Shown: positions 1 to 11,731, counted from the stretch's first letter. The stretch: 64,000 bases of DNA from Steinernema hermaphroditum (GCA_030435675.1 CM059623.1:13424092-13488091); one strand, 5' to 3'. Translations and numbers: made by a program. Notes: generated by a model not told the origin, from the sequence alone.

Positions 1-57
1 TTGAACTCGGGTCGCAGGATTCAGAGTTCTGAGTGCTAACCGCTACACCATGGGACC
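1..57 (-). tRNA. tRNA-Gln(CTG), 3' end cut by window edge
   Basis: The first 57 bases are the reverse complement of the 5' part of a tRNA-Gln: acceptor strand, D arm, anticodon arm with CTG, and the start of the T arm. One anticodon-stem pair is broken (A opposite C) compared with the intact copies elsewhere in the window, so it may be decaying. It belongs to a Gln-Lys unit that recurs in this window. Confidence 0.8.
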
Positions 58-200
58 GCGATAACGCTATGTCACTGTAGCGTATAAGTAATCACTGTGG
101 TGTGCCGACCAACACATCCGTTTTCATACTATCAACATAATTGTAGGTTTTAAAGAGTTTGAGTCTGAAAAACTTGATAAATAGAAAAAATAAAAACGTT

Positions 201-273
201 AGCCCGATGCGGGGCTCGAACCCGCGACAGCCAGATTAAGAGTCTGGTGCTCTACCGACTGAGCTAACCGGGC
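201..273 (-). tRNA. tRNA-Lys(CTT)
   Basis: Complete 73-nt cloverleaf on the minus strand. The acceptor GCCCGGT pairs with ATCGGGC, the anticodon loop is CTCTTAA (anticodon CTT), and the T arm carries GGTTCGAGCCC. Identical to the Lys genes at 9390, 35232, 38208 and 40160. Confidence 0.96.
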
Positions 274-498
274 GTCATGTCTTTTAGACATCTCTTTACC
301 CATGAGTTCGCGTTCACTTTACACACCCAACTGTGTATTGCGACGAATGACCAAGTCAAAGTAATTGGTTTGTAGGCGACTAAAGTGCTGGTCTTGTCAT
401 CATAAATTCCAGCAGACGCATTATACATGCGTGTATCAACATTATGTATGCATCAGGACAGAAAGAATTTATTTGAAGATTGAACGTGGACTTTACCA
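274..498. repeat. Duplicated flank of tRNA-Lys (copy 1)
   Basis: The 225 bases next to the tRNA-Lys gene match 9463-9684 with only scattered substitutions. Similarity stops near 498. Together with the adjacent Gln and Lys genes this marks a segmental duplication. From 499 to 987 I see nothing recognisable. Confidence 0.85.
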
Positions 499-987
499 AG
501 CCACAGATCTGTTCGTCCTCCAAACACAGTCGTCTGTACACAAAACTCCGATATTCATCGCGGAAAAACGACAGCTCTTGGTGTCTTTTAAAGCACCGGC
601 TTGTTTACGAATTGTCAGCGCCTTGTTCAAACTCGTCTTTACATTATCTTTACGTATATCGGCGCGATAATCATCTGTAATTTGACTGTTTATAGCACAG
701 ACTCTACCGCACTCCCCTTTGATCTTTAAATGTTTGAAACCAAACCAAACCCGTCGTTTCCCGACCCGCCACTTCCCCGTGTCAAGGTCTCCATTAACGT
801 CACGTCGCCAGCTTTACCCAATCCAGTTTTTGCGCATATTCCGTACTTCGTGTCGGCGCGTTCCTTTTCCCGCTCGCCAAAACACCCCAATCGTTCATTA
901 CGCAATCGATCGCCGACGGTTTCCTGTTTCGTCCGCAGCATCAATCTCCGCCGTTTGACGCGTCATTTCGTCGTCGGTTCAAAGAAG

Positions 988-1971
988 ATGAAAGTCGTTC
1001 TGATTGTCACTCTATTAGCTGCTACTTTGCACTTCCCTGTGGAATCTGTGCCCACGCCACAGATGTGCCAGGCGTTCGCGCAGTTCGCCTCAAAGTGGAA
1101 TCCGCTTCCCGAAACGTTGCAGGCTTGGGCGAAGGATAACTGCGACAAGATCCAGCCAAGACCCAAGGGAATGACGTGTGAGGATATCGAGAGGGTACAG
1201 AAAGAATCGGTGCAGTTAATGCCACCCACTTTAGTTTGTTGCTGACTGTAACTACGGTAGTGCGGGTCCAACAGCAGGAGCATTGGTGGGACCGGCGCAG
1301 ACGCAGCAACAGCTGGCTCTCTCGAACAGAGCTCTTAATGAGGAATATTACCAGGTATGTACCACACCAAATATAGCTGAAAATTGCTGTTTCTATGGCG
1401 GTTTGGTCTATGAAGACATAAATATTAAGAGGGTTGTCTAAAAGACTTCTGATTCAGTCATAGGGAGGTCTCTTGTTCTTGGGATTTCCTTCGCTCTTTT
1501 TGGCCATCCATAGATCCTTTGACTACGTTTTCATCTTATTAATTCAACAGAGAGTCTATGGCCGAAATCGCCCTGACGTGCTCCCAAGATTTGGCTACTG
1601 GAATCGTCAAAACGTCTACGACTACGGCCAATACGGCAACTGGTACTACCCCAACTACTACCCAGGAACGTACGTGAACGACTTCGACGGTCGCGCTGAC
1701 TCCATGCGTCGCTTGGAAAACGAATACAAGTGGATTCACGGAGGTCACTATCCCTTCGATCGGTAGGCCAACCCTGTTCCAATCCAGTTATCTCTTGTTG
1801 TTCAGGGCCGACAATGTCGTCAACATCGCCCTGCAGCAAACATCTCTCCCCACTTGTCTTCATGACCTCTTCTTCTGCGTCCGAGCCCAGATCGCACAGC
1901 AGCAGGCTAATCAAGCCAACGCCAACATGACTCCCAGGAGAACTCAAGAAAGCATTGGCGCAGCCGTTTAA
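988..1971 (+). CDS. Secreted nematode orphan protein, 4 exons
   Basis: Exons 988-1194, 1235-1354, 1551-1762 and 1806-1971 join in frame to give 234 residues. Introns are GT-AG of 40, 196 and 43 nt. The N-terminus MKVVLIVTLLAATLHFPVES is a clear signal peptide. The mature protein has a few cysteines, a Gln/Ala-rich stretch after residue 85, a Tyr/Asn/Gly-rich middle (about residues 110-150) and a helical Gln-rich C-terminus. I do not recognise the family; it looks like a lineage-restricted secreted protein. No function is proposed. The gene model rests on signal peptide, intron consensus and an unbroken frame across four exons. Confidence 0.8.
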
Positions 1972-2950
1972 TGTGCCAAATCAGTAGATATGGATGGTTG
2001 CAATGAGGGTTCGTATTTGTATAATGTAGATATTGGGAACATAAAACACTGACTTTACACCTTGTTTTGGAAATTCTTTAACTTAGCGCCAGGTGATCAG
2101 TCATCCGGTTGTCTGGTGGGAGAACACCTAGTGGCATGTTTTGGAGCGAGATGAAACGCTGGCGCATTTCAATCTTTGAAGCCAACTTTGTGAAATTTCG
2201 CAATCCGAGTCGGCTGTGACTCAGGCGATCAGAGAAAGCCCCGTTCTCTTTACCACGACAGTCTGTGCTCTTCTCAACAACAGTTGCAACTGTTCCTCGT
2301 ATATTAGGCGATCCCTGAATGGGCTGATCGAGTCGACAATACGAGATTCCGACTTCCTGTGGCTTCATCAACACCATCACTCAAAACAGGTTCAAAGAAC
2401 ACTTCCTTTTACTACATGTTGGCACAGCCAACTCGGAAATTTTGTTTACTGCGTACAGTTATTGTAAACTGTAAAGCACGTTTGGACTCAAGACGCAATC
2501 ACTTATAACACATTGTGCTGCTGATCAAGGTTCGAACAAACAAGTGTGCTGTTGGTTAAATCTGCGCTTGACTTTGCCTTGTGCTTTTTTCGGCTTCCAG
2601 GGGAATTGGGACACCCGGAAGCCGTAGTTCCCCCACCATCGACAACAAGATGTACGACGCCAGGAATCCGGCAGCATGAGAAGTCATCTTTATGGCAGAA
2701 GTAATCTTCTCCGCGTCATAAGCAAAACTGTATAGAGTTATGGAACTGAGGAAGATAGAGAGCCCTAGTACGTTGCATAACTTTGGAGCAGGAGTTTGAG
2801 AAGTTCAGGTCGACGCGAGAAGTGATCTTTGCTCAGGTCGGAAAGTGAAAGTTGTGACAACGAAGTGTTCTTCGATGCCTCGGACAGTCCTTTCGAGAAC
2901 CCACATAAGTATTTATCGAGCAAAGAGGGATATTAAACACAACCACAGTC
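1972..2950. other. Intergenic, with a retroposon fragment
   Basis: No gene is supported. About 2591-2700 matches the hairpin region of the retroposon at 21098-21596, including the 8-bp stem (2591-2624) and the following GTAGTTCCCCCACC...GACAACAAGATG stretch. Neither a 3' tail nor target-site duplications are visible. Confidence 0.6.
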
Positions 2951-4076
2951 TTAAGCAGCCTTCACCTGGTTCGCCTTCTTCATCTCCTCTCGCTTCTGTT
3001 GTTTCTTTTCCTTTTTATAATGAACCTAAAACGGAAAAATTAACCTTAACAGATTACAAGAATTCACTTACAAGAGCCCAGGTATGTCCAACCTCATGAC
3101 TCTGCTCCAGATACTTTGCGTAATAACGCATATCAATCAGTCGTCCTTGGAAATCTCGCCGAATTCCTTTCTCAAAATTATAGGCGTCCTCGTACAGCCA
3201 CTTCTGATATACAGTATACCGCTTGCGAGTGCACACCTCATCGAACCATTCTGCCGCTCGAAAACTCGCTTCTTCGGAGACGTACTCCCTAACGGCGAAG
3301 AAAGGTTTGCTTATGATCCGTTTCTTAACCAAAGGAACGATCTTTTCGTCCATGTGCTTCGCCGTGAACGTCTTCCATCCTTTAAGTTTGCTTTTTCTCG
3401 TCGAAGGAATCACTGCGATGGTGTGGACAAAGGTGGTCTTCTTGGACAGCTCTTCGAAGGGACAGGCACTCTCCGTGGCGACAATGAAAACGTTACGACG
3501 GACGTTTTCGATCTCGTCGAGATGTTGTTCGTCTTCGTATATGTCTTCAAGTTCTCCAAGCATGTCCACCATAAGCTCGGCGATAGGGAATGCATCTTCT
3601 TCGGGCTCAGCGAGGTCACCGAGCTCGTTTGGCATCAAGTTATCAGCATCCATATCATCGTCCTCCGGTTCGGAATCTCGTCGTTGAAGCTCATGTCTTG
3701 GAGGTCCTTCTTCATCATAATCACGTCGCACCCGCACCAAGAACTCCTCCACCTCTTCATTGTAATCGATCTCTTCGTCTTCACCTTCGTCAGAGTCATC
3801 AGAGTCGTCAGATTCATTCAAAAAGTCGTCGTTGTTTGTAATCTCCTCACGGCCAAAAGTCGTCAAAAGACAGTCCCACTTACCGTCGATCTTCTGACGC
3901 AGAAGCAACTTGACCATCTTGAGGTTCTTTTCGTATTCGCGAGCCAGTCGTGACCAGTTGGTATGTTCCCAGTATCTACAGGCTATCCTTCTAGGCTCTT
4001 TCTTCTCGAACTCAAGTTGACATGAAAAGAGAAGGTCGATAACCCGCTCACAAAAGTTTGTGGTAACGGTGTCCAT
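2951..4076 (-). CDS. Acidic orphan protein, 2 exons
   Basis: Exons 3072-4076 and 2951-3025 on the minus strand are joined by a 46-nt intron with a strong GTAAGT donor and a TTTTAG acceptor. The product is 359 residues. The start chosen (MDTVTTNFCERVIDLL) resembles the N-termini of the orphan family at 6391-7275 and 59326. Residues about 80-165 are very rich in Asp and Glu. The C-terminal half is basic, and the last exon encodes a Lys/Glu/Gln-rich helix ending in KAA. An upstream in-frame ATG at 4127 would add 17 residues. Function is unknown. Confidence 0.7.
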
Positions 4077-4189
4077 AGCTGCAGAGGCGAACACTGCACT
4101 CGTAGCTAACATACAGTGGACGTTCAATGCGATGCAGCACAGTGTGAAATATGCAGATCATGCTGTCAAAGGTTGTGTGAGAGTGTCGA

Positions 4190-4232
4190 TTCAGTTTGAG
4201 TAAAAGGCGAATTCAGTTTGAGTAAAAGGCGA
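4190..4232. repeat. 21-bp tandem duplication
   Basis: The unit TTCAGTTTGAGTAAAAGGCGA occurs twice head to tail just upstream of the acidic orphan gene. Nothing else marks it as regulatory. Confidence 0.7.
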
Positions 4233-4239
4233 AGAACTG

Positions 4240-4490
4240 AATCCGGGAGAGGCGCAGATGGCGGAGCACATCGGAGCGACTAGAGGCTTGGACGTCAGCG
4301 TTGCGTCTTCGCTTCTGTGGTCGGCGCGGGCGATGAGCTGAGTCCAGCCGAAGCATGATGTTCCGGCACAGCGGGAGAAGTGGAAACCATCAGCGGAGCA
4401 GCTGGCGACGCAGATTTCGGCGATACAGCGCTTCTTTGGCTTCTTCTGGCAGCGCGGGTCATCGGGCGGTGTGTGTCTTCTTTGCTAAGG
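4240..4490 (-). repeat. Retroposon-family fragment
   Basis: The stretch around 4380-4470 (GCAGCTGGCGACGCAGATTTCGG and following) matches the reverse complement of about 8457-8540 inside the 610-bp retroposon. It lacks both ends, so it is a fragment in inverse orientation. Confidence 0.5.
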
Positions 4491-4747
4491 TGGTCTTGTC
4501 TACATGAGGATGATTGTTTAAATTCTAGATGCCCCTTCGTCCTCTATCCCATCATCGATGCTGCACTGAGCATGAATCTTGCCCTTGCAGAGCTAGTAAT
4601 AATGGCTACAAGAACTTTCGCGCCTAAGATCATGTTTATTGGCATCACAGAGGAAGTTCAGTTTCAACAGCTCCGCAAAGAGAAGCGATGCTAAGTGCAG
4701 ATTTAGACATTTTCAGAGCAAAAGTAAACGCGAAACGCGAGCCTAAT

Positions 4748-5605
4748 ATGAACTGCTTGCCACTCGCTTTCTTCGAAAATGTATCCAGCATGGTCGACAG
4801 GAAGACTCTTCAATATCTGCAGAATCTCAGCGGAAATTGGAGCGATATTTCTGAAACTCACAATTCAAGACGCCTGGAACTCAAAGTGAACATCTTTGTG
4901 GATGAATGGGTGTATGTCATCTGGGATTAGCACCAAAACCGTTCTTTATCACCGGAAGAGGTTTTCTCTAACAGCCGTTTCGTAGTTTTCATGATGGTTG
5001 ACTTCAGGCAGCGCGGTAATCGAACAATGTCGAAATGCACAAAATTCACGGAACATGCATTTCGGCTTATAAGAAGCCGCCTGTCTTACTCAGGTCATCT
5101 AGTAATGCATTCAGCTCATCCGTCCTCCGAACAAATTGCAATTTTTGCAAACTGCTCCTATGCATCACTCACATTATGGTATCTTCCAGAATACGAGGAC
5201 TTTCTGATCCAGCAGCTGAAGTACGGAAATTTGAAGCGATTCTGCGCCAGAGATTTACCCAACAAATTAACGCCACTCATTCGAAACTGGGCTGCGGAGA
5301 ACGTGGGTTGCATAGATAACCTTGATTTGGGCGGTTCCAAAGAGATCCGGCTTGAACTTGACTTTGTAGAATTCATCCACAAAAATTGGCTTCAAGGAAG
5401 CTTGAAAAGTGATTTTCGCTTCAATGGACCGATTTCGTTCAATGTTGAAGATCTGTCTCAATATTGTGCTGAGCATAATTTTGACTGCCATAGACCTGAC
5501 AGGTTCACTGTTGTATGGACAGCAAAACACGAAATCCCCGAACACAAATCGCTACAACTGGACTGCCTTACTAAATTCGGTTGCATATACATTTCTCAGA
5601 GATAG
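4748..5605 (+). pseudogene. Orphan-family paralogue with one in-frame stop
   Basis: From ATG at 4748 to the stop at 5605 the reading frame is open except for TAG at 4928-4930. The translation aligns along its length with the intact gene at 6391-7275: LPLAFFENVSSMV matches LPMVFLENVSAMI, DEWVYVIW matches HDWVYAIW, and the C-terminal VVWTAK matches VIWTAK. The stop replaces a residue after the VYVIW motif. A 63-nt GT...AG segment (4912-4974) covers the stop and is a multiple of three, so splicing could in principle remove it. More simply this is a recent nonsense pseudogene. Function of the family is unknown. Confidence 0.7.
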
Positions 5606-6390
5606 TGAGCGGAATTGTCTATTCTTGTCCTCTTTTATCGAGCAATCTCTCAGCCAACCATAGTTGTTTATTTGTTAATTGACATCTCTGATAAACACTT
5701 CTTTATTGCACTCGCACTTGCTCGAATGAACCTTTTCTTGATTGAAAGACACAAGCGTCGAAATGCTGGATTCCGAAGGCACGGCGGTGGATAGCCAAAG
5801 GAGTTAGCATCTTTTCTTCGGCTGGCGGTGCAAACTTTAGAGTTGCAGCAAAATATCCTTTTGACGTGTGGGTGAGGAGGGGATTAGTCCCAGGTCCAGC
5901 CCTATTATTTTGCAAAGAGCGGCAGCCAAGAACGACCGCTCACTCGTCTCATTTCTGAGATAGCGTACGGACGACCCGACCGATGTAAGCGTTGCCAACC
6001 ACGCCGAAGATGAGGCTCCATTTCATCTGTTGCACTCCAACAAGTCCGTACTCTACTCTTCGCGCACCCTGTTAGGCAGACGATGCTCTGGAACTCTGAT
6101 GTCTGCCCCACCAGTAGATGATAGGATCTCTCCTTTCGATATGCAACGGCTCAGCCGATATCAGCTTTTTCGCCGCTTTTTAAGCCCGCGCAAACTGACG
6201 TGTTTCACTCGGGTGTTATGTCGTATACTAATGGGACCGACATCGCGCAAGAAGACCGTTTTCTTTAGTTTTGACTTTTAAACTACTTGATGCCTAACAT
6301 TTCGGTCATTTTTCGTCTCACTATATAATAGTTCAGGCTCCGTTTCGATCACAGAGAAATACATACATGCACATGAACATACAACTCAGC
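5606..6390. other. Intergenic, nothing recognised
   Basis: No gene, RNA or repeat is supported between the two convergent orphan-family members. Confidence 0.5.
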
Positions 6391-7275
6391 TCAGTTTTCC
6401 AAAGAAATCGATAAGCAATTCGACGTCCAACTACAATCCCAAAGTATCACTAGTGATTTTCGATCGTTCCTCTCACTTTTCGCCGTCCATATAACTTGGT
6501 CATGATCTTCAGAATACGAAAAATTCTGTTCCATACAGTATCGTTCAAAGTCTTCCGAGCTGAAAGAGACGTTTGCTGCAAACCTGAAATCATCTGCCAT
6601 GTCTGCTCGAATCCATCGTTTGTGTAAGTGATCGACAAAATCAAGGCCGAAGCGAATTTCGCTCATAACAACCAGGTCTACTCCAAGAAGATCGTCAGCA
6701 TTCTCGTACGCCCACTTGACAATTTGTGGAGCCTGTTCCTCGAGGCTTTCGGTTATAATGAATAACTTCTTCAAATATCCAGACGTGAGCTGTTTCGTAA
6801 GAAAACGGTTGTAGGCAGTACCATCTTGGTCATAGAAGTCCAAATCGAGTGACCGTGCTGGACACTCTTCCAGAATGCTGATTATCCCGGGGGGCACCAT
6901 AGGTGAGCATATTTCTAGAGAATACGAGCTATGCAGGTGGCTTCTCATTAGGCGAAATACATCCTTTGTGAGCTCGGTTGATGTAGATTCCTTTGTAATT
7001 GTATCTATTACAGACACGTTCTTGAAAATCGGAAAACGCCCTTTGGAAAAAGCTTCTGTTAGTGAAAACCAGCGCTGGTCTTTCCGGCACCAAATGGCAT
7101 ATACCCAGTCATGCTCAGTACCACGTTTAACAAAGAAATCAAGTTCTAGACGTCTGTCAGCATGAGCACGGGACACTTTTCTCCAGCTTCCGCAAATCTT
7201 CTGTAGCTGATCCAAGGATTCTCGACTGATCATGGCTGACACGTTTTCCAAGAAGACCATCGGCAAACGATCCAT
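6391..7275 (-). CDS. Orphan-family protein, single exon
   Basis: Intact 294-residue frame with ATG at 7275. The N-terminus (MDRLPMVFLENVSAMISRESL) has the short helical LP..F.E.V pattern shared with 4748-5605, 59326 and, more distantly, the protein at 2951-4076. Such N-termini occur in large nematode F-box-like families, but I cannot identify an F-box with confidence. No signal peptide or membrane segment is visible. A rearranged partial copy lies at 26950-27190. It may act in substrate recognition if it is F-box-like, which is inference only. Confidence 0.65.
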   Translation of the reverse strand: MDRLPMVFLENVSAMISRESLDQLQKICGSWRKVSRAHADRRLELDFFVKRGTEHDWVYAIWCRKDQRWFSLTEAFSKGRFPIFKNVSVIDTITKESTSTELTKDVFRLMRSHLHSSYSLEICSPMVPPGIISILEECPARSLDLDFYDQDGTAYNRFLTKQLTSGYLKKLFIITESLEEQAPQIVKWAYENADDLLGVDLVVMSEIRFGLDFVDHLHKRWIRADMADDFRFAANVSFSSEDFERYCMEQNFSYSEDHDQVIWTAKSERNDRKSLVILWDCSWTSNCLSISLEN

Positions 7276-8247
7276 TTTCGTAATCCTGTCCTTGCAAAGT
7301 GCCTTGTATGTGGTTTAAAATGTTGATAAATATGTCATTGCATCGCTTTTTTGTATGCATGTAGAATGCAATATTTTTGTTCTCTATTGTTGGTCAAAAC
7401 ATGAAAACGAGAAACGCTCAATGTGTTATGTTTCTCCGCTCTTGAGTCATCGATGGCCAAAAACCGTTGACGTACTCTCCAGTAGGCAGTTTATCATGTC
7501 CAGTTTCCTCTCGCCGAGTCCGAAGAACGGAAATTCTTCAGTCAACAGGTTGGAATGGTTAGTGTAAAAAAATGTGGACGAACCTATGAGTTACTTTTTT
7601 ATCGTATCAAGAACTTATATCACACATCCGAATACCGTCACAAAGACCATCCATATTGAACGCCATAGACCACAAACTTTCCAGTTTAAACTGACGTTTA
7701 ATGTATTGTCCAAAAATCAGGCTGATCTTCGATTTGAGCTGATCGGTCACTTCGGTAATTCTAGAGTTGCACTGCAATAATTCTCTTCCGAATGACTCCC
7801 TTCATTTTCGGCCCCTGAGCAGAGTGTCGACTCACTTTAGTGTATTTTTTGTGTGTTCACGTGAATCACTTAAATCTTTGAAAAACACATCGAGAACCGT
7901 CAACAATCTTTCTAACATTGTTGCTTCAAAACGCCCTAGTGACTCAGCTGCTCTTCACATGACTTTCTTTCCAGAGCTAACATCACTAACCACCTGAGCG
8001 TAAACATGAAATGTATAGCGTCGCCGACCGGAATGGGGTTAAAGTACATAAAGTTGTCAAAGGTTTAATGGTTTGTGTTGTGAAAATTTGTAATTTTCGA
8101 AAGTATAGATCGCTGACTCGAAAACAGATGGTAGTGGTTTGCCAGCAAGTCCGGTTTCCAGAGAAAGAATTTCGTGGATACATCCTAGTCCCTTCAAGGA
8201 TAGATATAAGGAAGCGGCAAAATTCACTAAAAATTATATTCATTCAT
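7276..8247. other. Intergenic, nothing recognised
   Basis: Only short unsupported frames; no RNA gene or repeat is evident up to the retroposon target site at 8248. Confidence 0.5.
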
Positions 8248-8259
8248 GATTCGCTTTGA

Positions 8260-8869
8260 AGGATTTGTGCCCCCAGCGATCGGTCGGGTCGTCCGCTCGC
8301 TCTCTCTGACGCTGTCTGAGCCGATTGAGTTGAGTGAGCGGTCGTTCTCGGCCGTCGTTGTTGGCGCAATGATCGCCCCGGCTCCCAGAAGGCCTGGAAC
8401 ACCAGGGAGCCGTAGTTCCACCGTCTCGCCAAAAAGCCCATCACGACCGCCCGACTCTACCCGCGCCGCCAGAGAAGCCGAAGAACCGCCACAATTCCGA
8501 AGTCCGCGTCGCCAGCTGCCCTGATGGTTCCCGGTTCGCCTGTTGTGCTCCGACAACGCGTTTCGCCTGCATGCCTGTTCTTCACTCGTGCCGCCCGCGG
8601 AAGCTGCCGAAGAAGCTCCTCAACTCCGACGTCCGCGCCGTCACCTGAGCTGAAGATGGGTTTGCTGTGCTCCACCGTCTCCGGAATCAGCTCTTCGCCT
8701 CTCTGATGCCCGCGCACACTAATGGGATCGCCGTGCTCTACTCTGATGTGCCGAAGTCAGAAGAAGACCGGCGACTACGGAGTGATAATGTGTTTCTTGT
8801 GCATATATATGACGTCTCGCAAGGCGTAAGCCTTTGATACGAGAAATAAACTCGTAAACTCGTAAACTC
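8260..8869 (+). mobile_element. SINE-like retroposon copy B, 12-bp TSD
   Basis: The element is flanked by direct repeats GATTCGCTTTGA at 8248-8259 and 8870-8881. It shares with copy A (21098-21596) the hairpin at 8379-8412, the following GTAG segment, and a 3' end with an AAGGC...GCCTT hairpin, AAATAAA and short tandem CTCGTAAA units. The middle carries an internal imperfect duplication of a GC-rich segment (about 8455-8540 and 8590-8650), which explains its greater length. No long reading frame is shared between copies, so it looks non-coding and non-autonomous. Confidence 0.75.
8379..8412 (+). other. Hairpin with compensatory change in retroposon B
   Basis: Stem CGGCTCCC pairs with GGGAGCCG. 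Copies at 2591, 21199 and 26642 have CGGCTTCC with GGAAGCCG, so one base pair has changed on both sides. Confidence 0.75.
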
Positions 8870-9153
8870 GATTCGCTTTGATACGCTGCACTGCAAAGTC
8901 TTTATTAGTAATCCCGGAGCCATCGTCGACTATAAGATAGCGACCACGGGGAAACCCCGATCACTCTTCCGTCATCTGTGCAGTCCGCTTTTTTACGGCG
9001 CAGTAATCTTTAAAGAGCGTCGATATATCGTCGCCGAAGGGGCGTCGTTGATAGAGCACGTTGTTTGCCCGATGGTGGTCGCGACGGACCGGAGAAAGTT
9101 CTCGAAGAACGTCAAATTAATGCGAAGAAACAAAAAGAAAAAAAGAAAAAGGT

Positions 9154-9225
9154 AGGTCCCGCCGAGATTTGAACTCGGGTCGCAGGATTCAAAGTCCTGA
9201 GTGCTAACCGCTACACCACGGGACC
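9154..9225 (-). tRNA. tRNA-Gln(TTG)
   Basis: Complete 72-nt cloverleaf with acceptor GGTCCCG/CGGGACC. The anticodon loop is CTTTGAA, giving anticodon TTG, whereas the other Gln genes in the window read CTG. It is paired with the Lys gene at 9390. Confidence 0.95.
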
Positions 9226-9389
9226 GGTGAAAGACAGGCATTGTTGTTTCGTCATGTCGCCGCTGTTCAGAGATGTCGCAAGAACGCCGAGAGCGATGCA
9301 TTTCGATAGAGCATCCGTGCAGATCGTGACCCCTTCATAAAGAGGCAAAGATGTAAAAATGGGTAAAACAATAAAAAAAACGAAAAATT

Positions 9390-9462
9390 AGCCCGATGCG
9401 GGGCTCGAACCCGCGACAGCCAGATTAAGAGTCTGGTGCTCTACCGACTGAGCTAACCGGGC
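9390..9462 (-). tRNA. tRNA-Lys(CTT)
   Basis: Complete 73-nt tRNA-Lys identical to the copy at 201-273, with the same downstream flank. Confidence 0.96.
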
Positions 9463-9684
9463 GTCGTGTCTTTTAGACATCTCTTTACTCATGAGTTCGC
9501 GTTCACTTTACACACCAACAGTGTATTGCGACAAATGACCATGTCATAGTAATTGGTTTATAGGCGGCTAAAGTGTTGGTCTTGTCATCATAAATTCCGG
9601 CATACGCATTATACATGCGTGTATCAACATTATGTATGCATCAGGACAGAAAGAATTTATTGAAAGACTGAACGTGGGCTCTTG
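9463..9684. repeat. Duplicated flank of tRNA-Lys (copy 2)
   Basis: Matches 274-498. Similarity ends near 9684. The rest of the gap up to 10699 holds nothing I can support. Confidence 0.85.
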
Positions 9685-10707
9685 CTATTACCCGATGGTT
9701 TATCACCACAGTACAGTTTGCAAAAATTTGACTGTTTTTGTCTTTATCCCTGTTATAACCCATCCCTGCGACCATAAATCCTTCACTATTGCCGTCAACA
9801 ACATACTGCGACTGTCGCCATCGTCGAAAACAATAAACAATTGTGGCGAAAGCCGATCTCTGTCGATTATTTTCGGCCTTCTTTAAAAAACACCGCATCA
9901 CTCTCGCCGACCAACGACCTCGCCGTAAACTGGACTTTGCCCGAAAATACCCCCGTCTTTCGGCGCTATTTCTCACGTTTCCGGAGCCATTTAGGCGCTT
10001 AGCGCTGTTGGTGAACCTCCAATTACCCGGTCAGATCTTAAAGTACGAGGCCATTTACAGAAAAAAAAGCTTAATTGCGAACGGAACGCTGGCGGTCCCT
10101 CCGCATTTCATCATCGCACTCTAAAGCGACCATCCATCGACCATCCCTCAGGCATGCACGTGCCGATCGGCTGTCGATCACGTGCGCTCTGAGGGAGTTC
10201 ACGTGTCGCCGGCGGAAACGTCAGTTGAGTAATCGCGCTTCTTGGACTCGAACCGGCGTGGCTTCGTACTCGAAAACTCGATTGCACCCCGGACGCTTAT
10301 GCGTATTTTTGGCCGATCTGGTTATGTGTCGGCGCGAAAACATGCCTGGCGACTAGACGTCGAGATGACGGTGATAAGAAGTGGAAGTGTTCGCTGAACG
10401 GATAATGATGATATCGGATCCTAAAATAGTTTCCAGGGCTGGTGAAAGATGTGTCAACAGGAAATGAAGAAAGTTTGTATTGTTTGTACTGGTTACGTGC
10501 ATTTAGATGTGCACGAATGTTTATAGTTTTTCAGAAGGGAAGTTGTTACCAAGCAGTGATATAATATTTATAGAATTAACGATGTTGCTCGGACAGATGT
10601 CTTTGTTCAGCGAAAGTGTGCCCGACCTCATTCACCCAGTTGCTCACAAAAAGGTGTCCTTCTAAACCTTGATCCATATCTCAATCCGAATGAGCATATC
10701 TCACTAG

Positions 10708-11723
10708 CAGAGTTGTCCGGGTACCCGAAAGTTCGGGTACCCGAAACCGAACCCGAACCCGAAACCGAAACTTTCGGGTACCCGAAACCGAAACCGAACC
10801 CGAAACCGAAATTTTCGGGTACCCGAAACCGAAACCGAACCCGAAACCGAAATTTTCGGGTACCCGAAACCGAACCCGAAACCGAAACCGAAATTTTCGG
10901 GTACCCGAAACCGAAACCGAACCCGAAAAAACCGAAACCGAAACCGAAACTTTCGGGTACCCGAAACCGAAACCGAAACCGAAAACCCGAAGTTGTTTTT
11001 GAAGTTGGGGACATTTTTTTTCCTTTTTTCCCGCAGTCCTTTTCGTGCGTCCTTCAGTTTAAAACTAAACTGTCTATCAACGTGAAACTCTCAGAAAAGG
11101 TGGACGTCAAACTGTCTACAAAGGTTACGAAGTTAATGAACTTGTCGTCGGTGCATCCCACTCATGTTCACGTCATAAGCGCAGACCGACACTTCGGTAC
11201 CGTTGTGGCGCCACGCTTACGCCCAAAGTTTGCACTAGCACGATCAAAACGGCGACCGAACGTACGAAATATCCTACTTTTTCTGGAGATCTCGATATCT
11301 CAAAGCGCTAATATAGGTTCTGGGTCTCGCCGCGCTGTGACTGATCGCTTTATGGGGTTTGAAAAAATAAAATCGCGGTTCGACAGTTCCAAAACACCGA
11401 AAATCAGGGAAATCCAACCGGGAAGTTCGGGTACCCGACCCGAAACCGAACCCGAAACCGAAATTTTCGGGTACCCGAAACCGAACCCGAACCCGAAACC
11501 TAAACTTTCGGGTACCCGAAACCGAAACCGAACCCGAACCCGAAATTTTCGGGTACCCGAAACCGAACCCGAAACCGAAACCGAAATTTTCGGGTACCCG
11601 AAACCGAACCCGAAACCGAAACCGAAGCGTTCGGGTACCCGACCCGAAAAACCGAAACCGACACCCAAACCCGACCCGAAAACCCGAAAAACCCGACCCG
11701 AAAACCCGAACCCGACAACTCTG
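10708..11723 (+). mobile_element. hAT-type non-autonomous transposon, copy 1
   Basis: The 1016-bp element has inverted termini CAGAGTTGTC...GACAACTCTG and an 8-bp target-site duplication CTCACTAG (10700-10707 and 11724-11731). These are hallmarks of the hAT superfamily. Both arms are built from tandem CCGAAA/CCGAACC units punctuated by about 13 TTCGGGTACCCGAA palindromes, around a unique core of about 430 bp (10990-11420). The frames across it are a by-product of the 6-bp periodicity; no transposase is present. The copy at 35699-36714 has the same length and appears essentially identical, in opposite orientation. Confidence 0.9.
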
Positions 11724-11731
11724 CTCACTAG

